DNA of 42,536 bases, taken from positions 1-42,536 of the forward strand of contig WANR01000019.1 in NCBI GenBank assembly GCA_015521705.1, read 5' to 3'. The notes below the pieces were generated by a model. It saw nothing but the letters and a program-made list of their open reading frames with translations, was not told the DNA's origin and did no database searches. The stretch is from Desulfurococcales archaeon. Lineage in GTDB: Archaea; Thermoproteota; Thermoprotei_A; Sulfolobales; Acidilobaceae. Both the position numbers and the translations under genes were made by a program. The stretch's first letter is position 1; the number at the start of each line of letters is the position of its first letter. Of this stretch, positions 32,578-40,928 are shown piece after piece.

Positions 32578-33524
32578 GCCTTCTCGATGTCAGGGGGCTT
32601 GTGAAGTACTTCCCTGTGAGGAAGGGGGTATTCGGTAGAGTAGTAGGGTATGTAAAGGCTGTCGACGGGGTCTCCTTTAGTATTGGCGAGAACGAGGTCT
32701 TTGCACTAGTTGGCGAGAGCGGTTCTGGCAAGACTACGACGGCCCGCTGCATACTGCGCCTCATAGAGCCTACGAGGGGCGAGATCCTTTTCATGGGAAG
32801 GGACGTGACGAAGCTTAAGGGGAGAGAGCTTAAGTGGTATAGGAGGAATGTCCAGGCAGTGTTCCAGAACCCCTTCCTCTCGCTCAACCCAAGGATGAAG
32901 GTCAAGGACTTGGTAGCCGAGCCCCTGAAGGTTTACAGGGATCAGGCCCAGGACGTGGAGAGGGCTGTGGAGGAGCACCTGGAAATGGTCGGGCTACCCA
33001 GGGAGGTGGGGGAGCGCTATCCCCTAGAGCTTAGCGGTGGCCAGGCCCAGAGAGTGGCCATAGCGAAGGCCATAATATTGAGGCCCAGGCTAGTAGTGCT
33101 AGACGAGCCCACGTCAGCCCTCGACGTGTCCGTGCAAGCGCAGATCCTCAACCTGTTCCTGGACCTCAAGAAGGAGCTCAAGCTATCCTACCTCCTCATA
33201 ACACACGACCTGTCAGTAGTCAAGTACGTCAGCGACTGGGTGGCCGTCATGTACCTAGGCAGGATCGTGGAGCTCGCCAGAACCGAGGAGCTATTCGAAA
33301 ACCCCCTACACCCCTACACGCTAGCACTACTATCCTCAATACCCGGCACGAAAAAGGCCAAGTGGAAGAGAATAGAACTAGCGGGGGAGCCCCCCAGCGC
33401 CCTGAACCCGCCAAAAGGGTGCAGGCTCAGGCCGCGATGCCCACTAGCGTTCGAAAAGTGCCACGAAGAGCCCCAGCTAGTAGAGTATTCTAAGGAACAC
33501 TGGGTCTCATGCTGGCTATACTAA
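32574..33524 (+). CDS. Peptide ABC transporter ATPase (DppF-like)
   Basis: A 316-residue second ATPase. Walker A is LVGESGSGKTTTARCI, the Q-loop lies in QAVFQNPFLSLNPRMKVKDL, the signature is ELSGGQAQRVAIAKAI, Walker B is LVVLDEPTSALDVSVQ and the switch His is in LITHDLSVVKYV. The C-terminal domain with KGCRLRPRCPLAFEKCHEEP matches DppF/OppF. The TTG start overlaps the TGA of the DppD-like gene (TTGA), so translation is coupled. Last gene of the importer operon; the following 136 bp hold the promoter of the next gene. Confidence 0.93.
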   Translation: MSLLDVRGLVKYFPVRKGVFGRVVGYVKAVDGVSFSIGENEVFALVGESGSGKTTTARCILRLIEPTRGEILFMGRDVTKLKGRELKWYRRNVQAVFQNPFLSLNPRMKVKDLVAEPLKVYRDQAQDVERAVEEHLEMVGLPREVGERYPLELSGGQAQRVAIAKAIILRPRLVVLDEPTSALDVSVQAQILNLFLDLKKELKLSYLLITHDLSVVKYVSDWVAVMYLGRIVELARTEELFENPLHPYTLALLSSIPGTKKAKWKRIELAGEPPSALNPPKGCRLRPRCPLAFEKCHEEPQLVEYSKEHWVSCWLY

Positions 33525-33626
33525 AACACTTCCCCAGGAAACCTTTGGATCCCAGGTATAGAGCCTTTTTAAAGCAGGCTAAACCTGTTAACCTACCAAA
33601 GGCTACTTCAATAATAATTCTACAAG

Positions 33627-33640
33627 CTACAATATTGTAG
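33627..33640. promoter_or_regulatory. Perfect 14-bp palindrome upstream of the second DUF3782 gene
   Basis: CTACAATATTGTAG reads the same on both strands and lies 20 bases before the TTG start at 33661. A TATA-like ctttttaaag is at 33564-33573, so the palindrome would sit in the untranslated leader downstream of the start site. It is a good candidate operator for a dimeric regulator, though a chance occurrence is possible. No similar palindrome was seen before the paralogue at 3483. Confidence 0.4.
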
Positions 33641-33660
33641 GTGGGTTAAGGTGCTGTGGA

Positions 33661-34329
33661 TTGCCTGCTCTAAGCCATGAAGAGAAGGAGCGCCTGCTCA
33701 AGGCTATAGAAGAGGATAGAGGATTCCGCTACGCCCTAATGGGACTCTTAGGGTTCAAAGAGCTCCTGGAAAGGTTTTCAAAGCTCGAGGAGAGGCAGCA
33801 TAGCCTAGAAGAAAGGATGGCTAGATTAGAAGAGAGACACTTGAAGTTGGAGGAAAGGTATGAAGCATTAGCTAAGCTAGTTATCCAGCAAGGAGAGTTG
33901 CTGAAAACTTTAGCTAAGGAAGTTAGGGAGGTTAAGGCGGGTCTCGGGGCTTTGGGTAGGAGACTTGGAAGGGGTTTCGAAGCAATGGTCAGGGAAGCCT
34001 TTAGGGACCTACTAAAGGGGCTGGGGATTGAGGAGTATGAAGTTAAGAAGTTCAGGTATGTAGATGTGGATGGCAAGTATGTGGCCCCTGGCGCTGTGAT
34101 AGAGGTTGACCTGGTCTTGAGGGATTCTATTTTGTGGCTTATAGAGGTTAAGAGCTTGGTGGAAGAGGATGATGTGACGTGGTTTCGCTCCAAGACTAGG
34201 GTCATAGAGAGTATTCTTGGGAGAAGGGCTGATAGGAGGCTTATACTGGGTGTTACAGTTGCTAAGGGGGCTCTCGAGTATGCTAGAAAACTTGGCGTTG
34301 AGGTAGTATACGTGTCTCTAGTAGATTAA
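33661..34329 (+). CDS. DUF3782-type coiled-coil PD-(D/E)XK nuclease-like protein, paralogue
   Basis: 222 residues with the same plan as the gene at 2794-3483. The cap EKERLLKAIEEDRGFRYALM is nearly identical. A shorter coiled coil of repeats (LEERQHSLEERMARLEERHL) follows, with a second stretch at LLKTLAKEVREVKAGLGALG. The nuclease-like domain has GAVIEVDLVLRDSILWLIEV, then KS, giving D and E-x-K. The C-terminal end (GVTVAKGALEYARKLGVEVV) differs from the paralogue. TTG start, palindrome just upstream. Nuclease activity is inferred. The well-kept active residues suggest both copies are functional. Confidence 0.75.
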   Translation: MPALSHEEKERLLKAIEEDRGFRYALMGLLGFKELLERFSKLEERQHSLEERMARLEERHLKLEERYEALAKLVIQQGELLKTLAKEVREVKAGLGALGRRLGRGFEAMVREAFRDLLKGLGIEEYEVKKFRYVDVDGKYVAPGAVIEVDLVLRDSILWLIEVKSLVEEDDVTWFRSKTRVIESILGRRADRRLILGVTVAKGALEYARKLGVEVVYVSLVD

Positions 34330-34447
34330 GTTTTAAGTCTAGGGCTATAGGAGAGGCGTGGTAAACAATTAATCGTGAATATATTAATTTTATAAACCAA
34401 AAATGTTAATAAAACAGTCTATTATAAGCTTACTATGGTGGCCAGCA

Positions 34448-34804
34448 ATGGAAATACGTTTAAGGGCGGTACTTATACCAGCCAAAGACCTGGAGAGAGA
34501 GTCGTCCTTCTGGGAGAAGCTGGGCTTAAAACTACTGTCGAGAGAGGACGGCTACGTAAGGTTCGAAGCGCCGCCCGGAGTAGTACTAGCCCTATGGAAG
34601 GCGGAGAACGGTGATGGAAGCGAAGTGGAGCTTAAGTTCCTGGTAGACGATATAGAGGAGGCTTACAAGGAGCTTTCTAGCAAGGGAGTAGAGTTCCTGG
34701 GGCCTATAAGGGTCGAAGAGGACGGCTTTAAATGGGCTGTATTCAAGGATCCCGGGGGACGCAGATACACCCTAATGGAGTTCCCCGAAACCGGTGAACC
34801 ATAA
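34448..34804 (+). CDS. VOC/glyoxalase-fold protein
   Basis: 118 residues from the ATG at 34448, which has a ggtgg ribosome-binding site and lies 50 bases after a strong TATA-like ttttataaa (34388-34396). The frame is open upstream to 34403, but that extension lacks homology. Two beta-alpha-beta-beta-beta units can be traced: RLRAVLIPAKDLERESSFWE with LGLKLLSREDGYVRFEAPPG, then VELKFLVDDIEEAYKELSSK with FKDPGGRRYTLMEF. The FKDPxG(R/N) and terminal Glu fit the metal-binding VOC superfamily. Substrate unknown. Confidence 0.8.
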   Translation: MEIRLRAVLIPAKDLERESSFWEKLGLKLLSREDGYVRFEAPPGVVLALWKAENGDGSEVELKFLVDDIEEAYKELSSKGVEFLGPIRVEEDGFKWAVFKDPGGRRYTLMEFPETGEP

Positions 34805-34881
34805 CTGCCTATGACTACCTGTGCACACTATTCACAAAATAGCAAGCTTTATTCCCCCGAGATACTAGCTAGCCTTAGCTA

Positions 34882-35604
34882 TTAGAGCGTTCTCCCCCAT
34901 ATGGTTCTTCTCTTCTCGACGTATCTTCCCCGTAGCCTGATCTCTTCAGCCCGCTCCTCGACTTTCCCGGCCTCTTCCCCCATCACTCTCTTGTACCCTT
35001 CCATGAAATTGGTGAAAGCTTCCTGGGCTATTGTGGCATGGGTGCTCTCCAGGGCTCTCCTGAAAAGGTGTATGTCTACGGCCCTGTCCTCGATGCTTGT
35101 GGAGAAAGATGATAGCCCGTAGTCTATCAGGTAGAGCATGCCGGTTTCAGCCACTATGTAGTTGGATGTTGTGGGGTCCCCGTGGACGAGCCCGGCCCTG
35201 TGTAGCCTGGCCAGCATGCCTCCTGCCTCGTGTAGCAGGTGTCCGTGATCACCATGCACCTGTAGGCGCTCCTTGAGTAGGGGGCCTTTGATCCTCTCCA
35301 TGACTATGAGGCCGGCGCTTGGGAAGACCGCATAGACTCTGGGCGCTCTTACTCCCCCGCTGATAGCAGCCGCCATGGCTTTGGCCTCTCTCCGCGTCCT
35401 GAAGCTCCTTAGCTCTAGGTCTAGCTCTGGATCCATGTAGGGCTTGGGAACCCTGAGCTTGAAAACGGCTTCGAGGCCCATGAAGGATCCTACCCTGATC
35501 TCTGACTCAGCCCCCCGCTTCACTAGTTCGAGGCTTCTAACCCACTCTATAAGTCTCTCAGCGTCAAAGGATACCAAGGAGCATCTACCTCGTCGGGCCT
35601 CCAC
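34882..35604 (-). CDS. bud32: KEOPS-associated kinase/ATPase Bud32
   Basis: A small atypical kinase of the KEOPS complex, which makes the t6A37 tRNA modification with Kae1. Visible: KRGAESEIRV (nucleotide site), RRE in the RSFRTRREAKAMAAA helix, ARLHRAGLVHGDPTTSNYIV (catalytic loop with HGD..xxN) and LIDYGLSSFS (DxG as DYG). The end YVEKRRTIWGR is a conserved basic tail. The gene overlaps the end of kae1 by 58 bp as listed; the TTG at 35577 is an equally plausible start and would reduce the overlap. Confidence 0.92.
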   Translation of the reverse strand: MEARRGRCSLVSFDAERLIEWVRSLELVKRGAESEIRVGSFMGLEAVFKLRVPKPYMDPELDLELRSFRTRREAKAMAAAISGGVRAPRVYAVFPSAGLIVMERIKGPLLKERLQVHGDHGHLLHEAGGMLARLHRAGLVHGDPTTSNYIVAETGMLYLIDYGLSSFSTSIEDRAVDIHLFRRALESTHATIAQEAFTNFMEGYKRVMGEEAGKVEERAEEIRLRGRYVEKRRTIWGRTL

Positions 35605-36620
35605 CTCTGGCGTATAAGGGCCTTTCTGGGGGTATCCAGTGAGACTCCGTGAGCGTAAGCCAGTAAACCGGTTATAGCTATCATGACTCCGTTGTCTCCG
35701 CAGAACCTTGCCTCTATGGGCTCGAAACGGGCTCCTTGTTCTAGAGCCATTAGCCTGACCTTTTCGTTTAGGATCCTGTTAGCGGCGACTCCCCCAGTGA
35801 GTATTATGCTATCCTTGCCTGTGTGGGCTAACCCTCGCTCGGCCACCTCTACGACGCTGGAAAAAGCTATTTCGCGGAGAGTATAGCAGACGTCGCTGAG
35901 CCTGAAACCCTTTCTCAGGAGTTTCAGGGAGGTCGTTAGGAGCCCGGAAAACGAGACGTCTTGACCCTTAACCACGTAGGGCATCCCCTTGACATACTTG
36001 CCGCCGGCGGCGCATCTGTCAACAGCATGCTCTCCACCTACTATGTATGGAGGTGCTATACCCGCTTCCCTGGCGAACGTGTCTAGCAGGTTGCCCAGGG
36101 CTATGTCTAGGGTCTCCCCGAACACCCTGTACCTTCCAGCAACGTGGGACATGACGGTAGTGTTGCCCCCGGCAACGTAGAGGACAAGTGGATCCCTGAG
36201 CCCTGTGAGGAACCTGGCTATTTCTATGTGGGCCACGGCGTGGTTAACGGGGACTATCGGCAGCCCATACCTCGACGCCAGGGCTCTAGCAACGGTAGCC
36301 CCCACTCTCAGCGAGGGCCCCATTCCAGGCCCAAGGGATACGGCTATAGCGTCTAACTCCCCCGGCCCCACTCCTGCCTCTTCCAAGGCTCTAGACACGA
36401 CCCCAGGAGCGTTCTCTGCCAGAAAAGCTGCTGCCTCACGCGGTAGAATGCCCCCCTTAGAGGGCTTATACTGGCTCCGCACATCCGACAACACGTAGGG
36501 TGGCCTGGAAGAGACTACAGAGGCCCCGAACGTGTGAGCCGTAGACTCTACCCCTAGTACTAGAAGCTCCCCACTCTCCCTATTTCTTGGAGGCGAACTC
36601 CGTGTAGCCGCATCTACCAC
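35547..36620 (-). CDS. kae1: KEOPS subunit Kae1 (threonylcarbamoyl transferase)
   Basis: Transfers the threonylcarbamoyl group to A37 of tRNA. ASKHA ATPase motifs are [36 protein letters not shown], the metal-binding [13 protein letters not shown] (HxxxH), [26 protein letters not shown] and [16 protein letters not shown] late [20 protein letters not shown] is typical. The first ~18 residues overlap rps27ae by 41 bp. The stretch between the GTG at 36620 and the conserved LLVLGVEST has no other ATG, GTG or TTG codon in frame. Either the N-terminus is extended or a non-standard start is used. Confidence 0.94.
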   Translation of the reverse strand: MVDAATRSSPPRNRESGELLVLGVESTAHTFGASVVSSRPPYVLSDVRSQYKPSKGGILPREAAAFLAENAPGVVSRALEEAGVGPGELDAIAVSLGPGMGPSLRVGATVARALASRYGLPIVPVNHAVAHIEIARFLTGLRDPLVLYVAGGNTTVMSHVAGRYRVFGETLDIALGNLLDTFAREAGIAPPYIVGGEHAVDRCAAGGKYVKGMPYVVKGQDVSFSGLLTTSLKLLRKGFRLSDVCYTLREIAFSSVVEVAERGLAHTGKDSIILTGGVAANRILNEKVRLMALEQGARFEPIEARFCGDNGVMIAITGLLAYAHGVSLDTPRKALIRQRWRPDEVDAPWYPLTLRDL

Positions 36621-36762
36621 AGTGCCACCTCTCGACAGGCTTCACGTGATGGGCCATGATGCTCCCGCATCTTGGGCACTTCTTGTTCTTGAGCCTGATC
36701 GTCCAGCTGTTAAAATCGACCTCATACCTCATCCTCACGTAGGCTTTAACCTGTTTACCCAC
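36580..36762 (-). CDS. rps27ae: Ribosomal protein S27Ae
   Basis: A 60-residue zinc ribbon protein of the small subunit. [16 protein letters not shown] supplies the first C-x2-C and [16 protein letters not shown] the second. ATG start, 4 bp after rps24e. The order S24e, S27Ae, Kae1 is standard in archaea. The end overlaps the annotated start of kae1. Confidence 0.95.
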   Translation of the reverse strand: MGKQVKAYVRMRYEVDFNSWTIRLKNKKCPRCGSIMAHHVKPVERWHCGRCGYTEFASKK

Positions 36763-36766
36763 TACT

Positions 36767-37108
36767 CTACACCTCCTCGAACGGGCTCACGCCACCATTC
36801 CTCTCAACAATGTGCTTAGGCTCGAATTCAAGGGCCCTATCGACGGACTCGTAGACGTGGATCCTTGCCCATGACCTGCCGATTCCGTACTCGGTCCTTA
36901 TACTCCTGACATAAACTAGTTTGACGTCCACGCCCAGGGCCTCGGATACCTGCATTCGAAGCGTTATCCTCATGGGTGTGGGTTTCAGCTCGTGGCTTAT
37001 TAGGAGTTCGAGCTCCCTCCTCTTAATTAAGGGGTTATACCTCTCCCTGACAACTTCCGCGTAGATCCCATCTTCTAGGCTTATCCTCTTGGCAAGACCC
37101 TGCGACAA
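36767..37108 (-). CDS. rps24e: Ribosomal protein S24e
   Basis: A 113-residue small-subunit protein. [20 protein letters not shown] matches the S24e 'nPLl.R.e....~.h' start, and [20 protein letters not shown] with ARIHVYES the conserved 'v.v..~.t.fG.g.s.g...~y' strand. First gene of the S24e, S27Ae, Kae1, Bud32 operon. Its upstream gap of 137 bp is shared with the divergent prenyltransferase gene. Confidence 0.94.
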   Translation of the reverse strand: MSQGLAKRISLEDGIYAEVVRERYNPLIKRRELELLISHELKPTPMRITLRMQVSEALGVDVKLVYVRSIRTEYGIGRSWARIHVYESVDRALEFEPKHIVERNGGVSPFEEV

Positions 37109-37245
37109 CCCTGTGCACCATCAACTAGGGACTTGGATCCCCAAGCTAATAACCATTTCCTGCTCCCTACGCTTTTCCCGGTGTATTTAGTAACTTTCCT
37201 ATATAATCCCATATTAGAGCCATATAGTAGGGGTGCCTCTAAGGG

Positions 37246-38109
37246 TTGGAAGGGCCGCTAGGCAGAATGCTGCACCTGCTCAGCCTAACCAAGCCCAGGC
37301 AGCTCGCGCTGTTAATGCTCACGATGTACGGCTCCTACCTGGTAGCCGCTGATCATGTTGACCCTGGGACGCTAGCTTTGCTATTCCTTGTGGGGCTCGG
37401 CGGGGCTGGGGGCGTCACGGCCCTTAACATGTACCTGGACCGCGACATAGACGGCCTAATGAAGAGGACTATGTCTAGGCCCCTGCCCTCGGGCAAGATC
37501 GGCGAGGCTGAGGCCATGGCTTTCAGTACAGGCCTAATAGTCATGGGCCTCGTCGCCGCCTCTATGATTAACAGCTATGTGGCACTAGCCGTGCTTCTCG
37601 GCCTCTTCTTCGACATCATAGCGTACACAGAGCTGAGCAAAAGGTTCTCTTCCCTGAGCCTTGTGCTGGGCAGCATTGCTGGCTCTATGCCTGCTCTGGG
37701 GGGCTGGGCTGCCGGAGAGGGCCACATAAGCCTTCCAGGCTTGCTTCTCGCTGGCATGGTTTTCGCGTGGCAGCCCCTGCATGTATGGTTTATTGGTTTC
37801 TATTACCTGGAGGACTATAACAGGGCAGGAATCCCCATAGTCCCCCACGGAGTCTCACTGAGGGTCGTGGCCCTCGTGCTGGTAGCGTCTATAGCCTCCA
37901 TCCCGGTTCTAGCCTGGGCGTTTTCCTACGTGGAGGGATATGGTTACATCACCTCACTACTAGTGACGCTTCTCTCGCTCTCCGCCATAAGGGGGGCTTT
38001 AGCGTTTTACAGGGATCCCTCGAGACGGAGAGCCTTTAGCATGCTTAAAATGGCTAGCCCCATAATAGCCGTGGCCTTTATAGGGTATCCTGTCGAGGCG
38101 CTCATATAG
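37246..38109 (+). CDS. ctaB: Protoheme IX farnesyltransferase-like UbiA prenyltransferase (heme O synthase)
   Basis: A polytopic membrane enzyme that attaches a farnesyl chain to heme B, giving heme O for terminal oxidases. Start LLSLTKPRQLALLMLTMYGS. The first Asp-rich motif is ALNMYLDRDIDGLMKRTMSR, followed by PLPSGKI, as in heme O synthases. The second region is FIGFYYLEDYNRAGIPIVPH. Eight or so membrane segments fit the UbiA fold. TTG start after a TATA-like cctatataat (37198-37207). The presence of heme O synthesis suggests oxygen respiration, although other UbiA substrates remain possible. Confidence 0.88.
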   Translation: MEGPLGRMLHLLSLTKPRQLALLMLTMYGSYLVAADHVDPGTLALLFLVGLGGAGGVTALNMYLDRDIDGLMKRTMSRPLPSGKIGEAEAMAFSTGLIVMGLVAASMINSYVALAVLLGLFFDIIAYTELSKRFSSLSLVLGSIAGSMPALGGWAAGEGHISLPGLLLAGMVFAWQPLHVWFIGFYYLEDYNRAGIPIVPHGVSLRVVALVLVASIASIPVLAWAFSYVEGYGYITSLLVTLLSLSAIRGALAFYRDPSRRRAFSMLKMASPIIAVAFIGYPVEALI

Positions 38110-38127
38110 CCTGACTGGTGGAGAGGC

Positions 38128-38877
38128 ATGGGGCTCTGCGAGTCCACCAAGCTGCTTGGCTGTATAGTCTTCTCATTGTCCGGGCTCTTGCTTCTCTCAA
38201 CAATAGTCATGGATCCTGGAGGGCAGCAAGCATTCAGGCTTCTGGGCCTGATCTTAGCAGTTATGTCTTACTCAGTCACCATGCTGTTCTTTGACACAAG
38301 GAAGGGTGTAATAGCTACGGGCCTGTTTGCCGGCTCCCTGCTCGCTAGCATGGGGGGCTTTCTCTGGCTAGAGGAACTGCTGCTGGTATCAATCGCGCTG
38401 GCCGGAATCATGGCACTGCTGGCCTTCACGGGAAGCCTAGGGCTTACAGGCCTCTCGGCCTTAATGGTTTCAGGCTTTTTAGCGTACACTGGCCTCCTAG
38501 ACGCTGCCATCACTAGGATCGCCCTGGCTGCCTCGTGCATAATTCTCGGGGCATCCTCTATCATTATTACCGGGAGGAGGCATTCATCACTGCTGGCTGT
38601 CTCTTCTCTGCCAATGTTGCTGGAGGCTAGTAACTGGGTTGTGTGGCTTTCCTCAGCCATAACTGGGGTTTCCCTTATGCTGTCACAGGCTGGCATCAAT
38701 AGAGTGTCCAGGTGTCCCTTCAGGACTGACTCGGGGCTAGTTTTCTCTGGGATCCTTTTCAGTGTGCCAGCTATAGCGTATCTAACACTCCTGGGGTTCG
38801 CGGGCGTGGTCTACTCTATTTGGGTGTTCGGAGTTATTCTCTTAATGGCTGGTAGCTTAGTGCCTCAACGAGTTTAA
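38128..38877 (+). CDS. Hypothetical integral membrane protein
   Basis: A 249-residue protein with about eight hydrophobic helices, for example KLLGCIVFSLSGLLLLSTIV, AFRLLGLILAVMSYSVTMLF, GLFAGSLLASMGGFLW, LLVSIALAGIMALLAFTGSL and YLTLLGFAGVVYSIWVFGVI. No family recognised. ATG start with a ggagagg site, 18 bp after ctaB, so it is probably co-transcribed and could assist heme or oxidase assembly. That role is guilt by association. The last 44 bp overlap the end of the convergent moaA gene. Confidence 0.75.
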   Translation: MGLCESTKLLGCIVFSLSGLLLLSTIVMDPGGQQAFRLLGLILAVMSYSVTMLFFDTRKGVIATGLFAGSLLASMGGFLWLEELLLVSIALAGIMALLAFTGSLGLTGLSALMVSGFLAYTGLLDAAITRIALAASCIILGASSIIITGRRHSSLLAVSSLPMLLEASNWVVWLSSAITGVSLMLSQAGINRVSRCPFRTDSGLVFSGILFSVPAIAYLTLLGFAGVVYSIWVFGVILLMAGSLVPQRV

Positions 38878-39943
38878 GATACTCGGACTTCTTAGGAACA
38901 TGCTTGATCCTGTAAGCCCCATTGCCTCCTGGAAACTTGGTAGACATTAGATCCCCGCCTCTCTTGTTCATCCTCTTAACCATGTAGTAGGGCTTTCTGA
39001 GGAAATTGACCTCTAGCAGCGCCTTGACAGCCTCCATAACGGCTTCCTCCTCGCTTCCCGCCGACCTGATCCTTGGAAGGAGATGTATCCTGTGCCCCTT
39101 CCAGTTTAGGCATGGCGTTAAGTGCCCAGTAGCGCTTAGCCTCACCCTGGAGCACCCAGCACAGAATATGGGGTTAGCGTGCGGCCTCACGACCTCTATC
39201 CTTACGCCGCCAGGTAGCACGTATACAGGCCTATTGTGTAGGCTTCTCCTCTCCACCCTAGCGCCCATCTCCATCATTTTTTTCTCGACAAGCGAGAGGG
39301 GGTAGAAGTACTTGGAGAAGAACTTAGCACCCAGGCCTACGGGGTGTAGTTCTATCAGCTGTAGCACGGCGCCATTAGCGTGGGCTAGCTCGGCGATCTT
39401 AAATATTTCGTCTTCATTGACCCCCTTCAACACAACCATGTTTACTTTCAGCTTGAACCCCTGGTCCCGTGCAGCCTCTAACCCTTTCAGGGCCATGTAG
39501 AGCCCTTTGACTCCAGTTATGAACCTATACCTCTCCTCGTCCAGGCTATGTATGGATATATTGACTCTCCTGAGCCCCGCCTCTGCGAGGCCTGGGGCTA
39601 GCTTTGATAGGAGATAGCCATTTGTCGTCATAGATATGTCGGATCCCGGGGCGTTCTCAGAGAGCGACCTTACTATTTCAACTATGTCTCTCCTTATAAG
39701 TGGCTCCCCTCCAGTTATTTTGAAGCTGTCAATACCCAGCAGCCTGGCGGCCCTAGCCACGATCCCGTATTCTCTGGGCAGCACTATTGGGGGGAGCCGT
39801 CCGGGCCTCGCAGGCTCCCCTAGTGGGTCCCCCTCGAGATGGCAGAACACGCACCTATAGTTGCACTCGTTAGTAACGGCGAGCCTGAGATTATTCAGTG
39901 GTCTCCCATAGGCGTCTCTGACGGGCGCTAGCTGCGGAGCCAA
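38834..39943 (-). CDS. moaA: GTP 3',8-cyclase MoaA (molybdenum/tungsten cofactor synthesis)
   Basis: Radical-SAM enzyme that starts molybdopterin synthesis from GTP. The N-terminal cluster motif is LRLAVTNECNYRCVFCHLEG (CxxxCxxC). The family block FKITGGEPLIRRDIVEIVRS is intact, as is SMTTNGYLLSKLAPGLAEAG. The second cluster, which binds GTP, is in NPIFCAGCSRVRLSATGHLT, with CLNWKG following. Length 369 is longer than many archaeal forms because of the tail VKRMNKRGGDLMSTKFPGGN and following residues. The usual C-terminal GG found in many bacterial MoaA proteins is not at the end. Monocistronic by spacing. Confidence 0.92.
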   Translation of the reverse strand: MAPQLAPVRDAYGRPLNNLRLAVTNECNYRCVFCHLEGDPLGEPARPGRLPPIVLPREYGIVARAARLLGIDSFKITGGEPLIRRDIVEIVRSLSENAPGSDISMTTNGYLLSKLAPGLAEAGLRRVNISIHSLDEERYRFITGVKGLYMALKGLEAARDQGFKLKVNMVVLKGVNEDEIFKIAELAHANGAVLQLIELHPVGLGAKFFSKYFYPLSLVEKKMMEMGARVERRSLHNRPVYVLPGGVRIEVVRPHANPIFCAGCSRVRLSATGHLTPCLNWKGHRIHLLPRIRSAGSEEEAVMEAVKALLEVNFLRKPYYMVKRMNKRGGDLMSTKFPGGNGAYRIKHVPKKSEYLKLVEALSYQPLRE

Positions 39944-40233
39944 GGGCTTTACCTCCTATATGGCACGAGGGGGCCAGGCCTCCCATGTATTAACTTGAGG
40001 AAACTAGAATAATAAACATGAGTACTTAATAGTTATCCCCGCGTGTGGTCTGGGATACCGTAGCGGAGAGCCTGATTTCACCGCTAGGATACAGTTTTCG
40101 CTCTTCGACGTGACGCTGTCTAGGGGCTCTAAGTAGCTCGCCCCGGAGGGGGAGATCCTTTGATGGCTCTTTAGTGGCAAGTACTGAAAGAGTTGACGAA
40201 GCTGTTTGTGGGGCAAGCTGTTTGAAAGCTGTG
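39944..40233. other. Intergenic region, nothing recognised
   Basis: These 290 bases lie between the starting side of moaA and the end of the DUF2153-like gene, both on the minus strand. No tRNA or box C/D pattern was recognised. The moaA promoter is expected near 39970-40030, where the A/T-rich aataataaac stretch and acttaatag lie. A 70-codon frame at 40004-40216 has atypical composition and was not accepted. Confidence 0.25.
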
Positions 40234-40689
40234 TTATATAGAGATCGAGGGACCTCCCGGCCCTCTTTCCTCTCTACCCCTGCTAGAGGCTAGGTCTTTG
40301 AGCTGTGCTATTATAGGATTGATTGTTCCCTTCTTGAACGACTCTTCTATTAGAGACTTTACCTGGGATGTATGCCTTATGTCCAGTTTTAGTAGCTCCT
40401 CAAATATTTTGAGCGTTGTCGACCACACGTCTAGTAGGACGTTTTTGGGTATATTCGTGGCTATGAACGGGTCCTGGAGCCAGTCGTCGAACGCTTTGAG
40501 TGTTCTTATCATGTGGTTAAAGGCTATCCTGGTATGTATTATGATGTCGAGCCTGTCAGACTCTGAGACCTTAGACGCTGTCTCTTTAAAGTTCTCCAGT
40601 ACCAGCTTTTGAAGGTTAACCCATCTCTCGAGACTAGCCAGGAACTCGGCCACGTTACCTTGAAATGACACCCCTATACGCACCCGCAA
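40234..40689 (-). CDS. DUF2153-like crenarchaeal protein
   Basis: About 151 residues, almost wholly helical: FLASLERWVNLQKLVLENFK, SESDRLDIIIHTRIAFNHMI, RTLKAFDDWLQDPFIATNIP and WSTTLKIFEELLKLDIRHTS. This resembles the crenarchaeal DUF2153 family, of unknown function. Start is uncertain: TTG 40689, or in-frame GTG codons soon after, one of which would shorten it by six residues. The C-terminal tail (SRGREERGPGGP) is likely disordered. No operon partner is seen. Confidence 0.6.
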   Translation of the reverse strand: MRVRIGVSFQGNVAEFLASLERWVNLQKLVLENFKETASKVSESDRLDIIIHTRIAFNHMIRTLKAFDDWLQDPFIATNIPKNVLLDVWSTTLKIFEELLKLDIRHTSQVKSLIEESFKKGTINPIIAQLKDLASSRGREERGPGGPSISI

Positions 40690-40928
40690 GCTATAGGGGT
40701 GTTCGAGAGCATTTATTTTTCTAGGGTATTAACACTCCCGCGCTTTTGGAGGCCCCTTTAAGTGGCAGGATCACAGGTCTAGGCTAGCCATGCTGGTACT
40801 GGATCCTTTACACAGCCAGGGCCGGGATGCAGTTGGGCACATTAAAAAGGGCTACCTATACATTCATATAGAAATATGGAGTAGGCTGGGGAAGAATAGA
40901 AACTATATAGTGTTAAAGTGATGCAGGT
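40690..40928. other. Divergent promoter region
   Basis: No gene. It separates the DUF2153-like gene (minus) from the eIF2B-like gene (plus). Plus-strand TATA-like elements include cattaaaaagg (40840-40850) and catatagaaatat (40866-40878). Minus-strand A/T-rich aaaaataaatgc lies at 40709-40720 just before the DUF2153 start. Confidence 0.3.

Noticed and set aside
33729-34205. 158-residue antisense frame in the second DUF3782 gene
   Set aside because: It is the complement of a coiled coil (Ser/Leu-rich) and not a plausible protein.
40004-40216. 70-codon minus frame in the gap before moaA
   Set aside because: Composition is unlike neighbours, with no ribosome-binding site and no recognisable motif.
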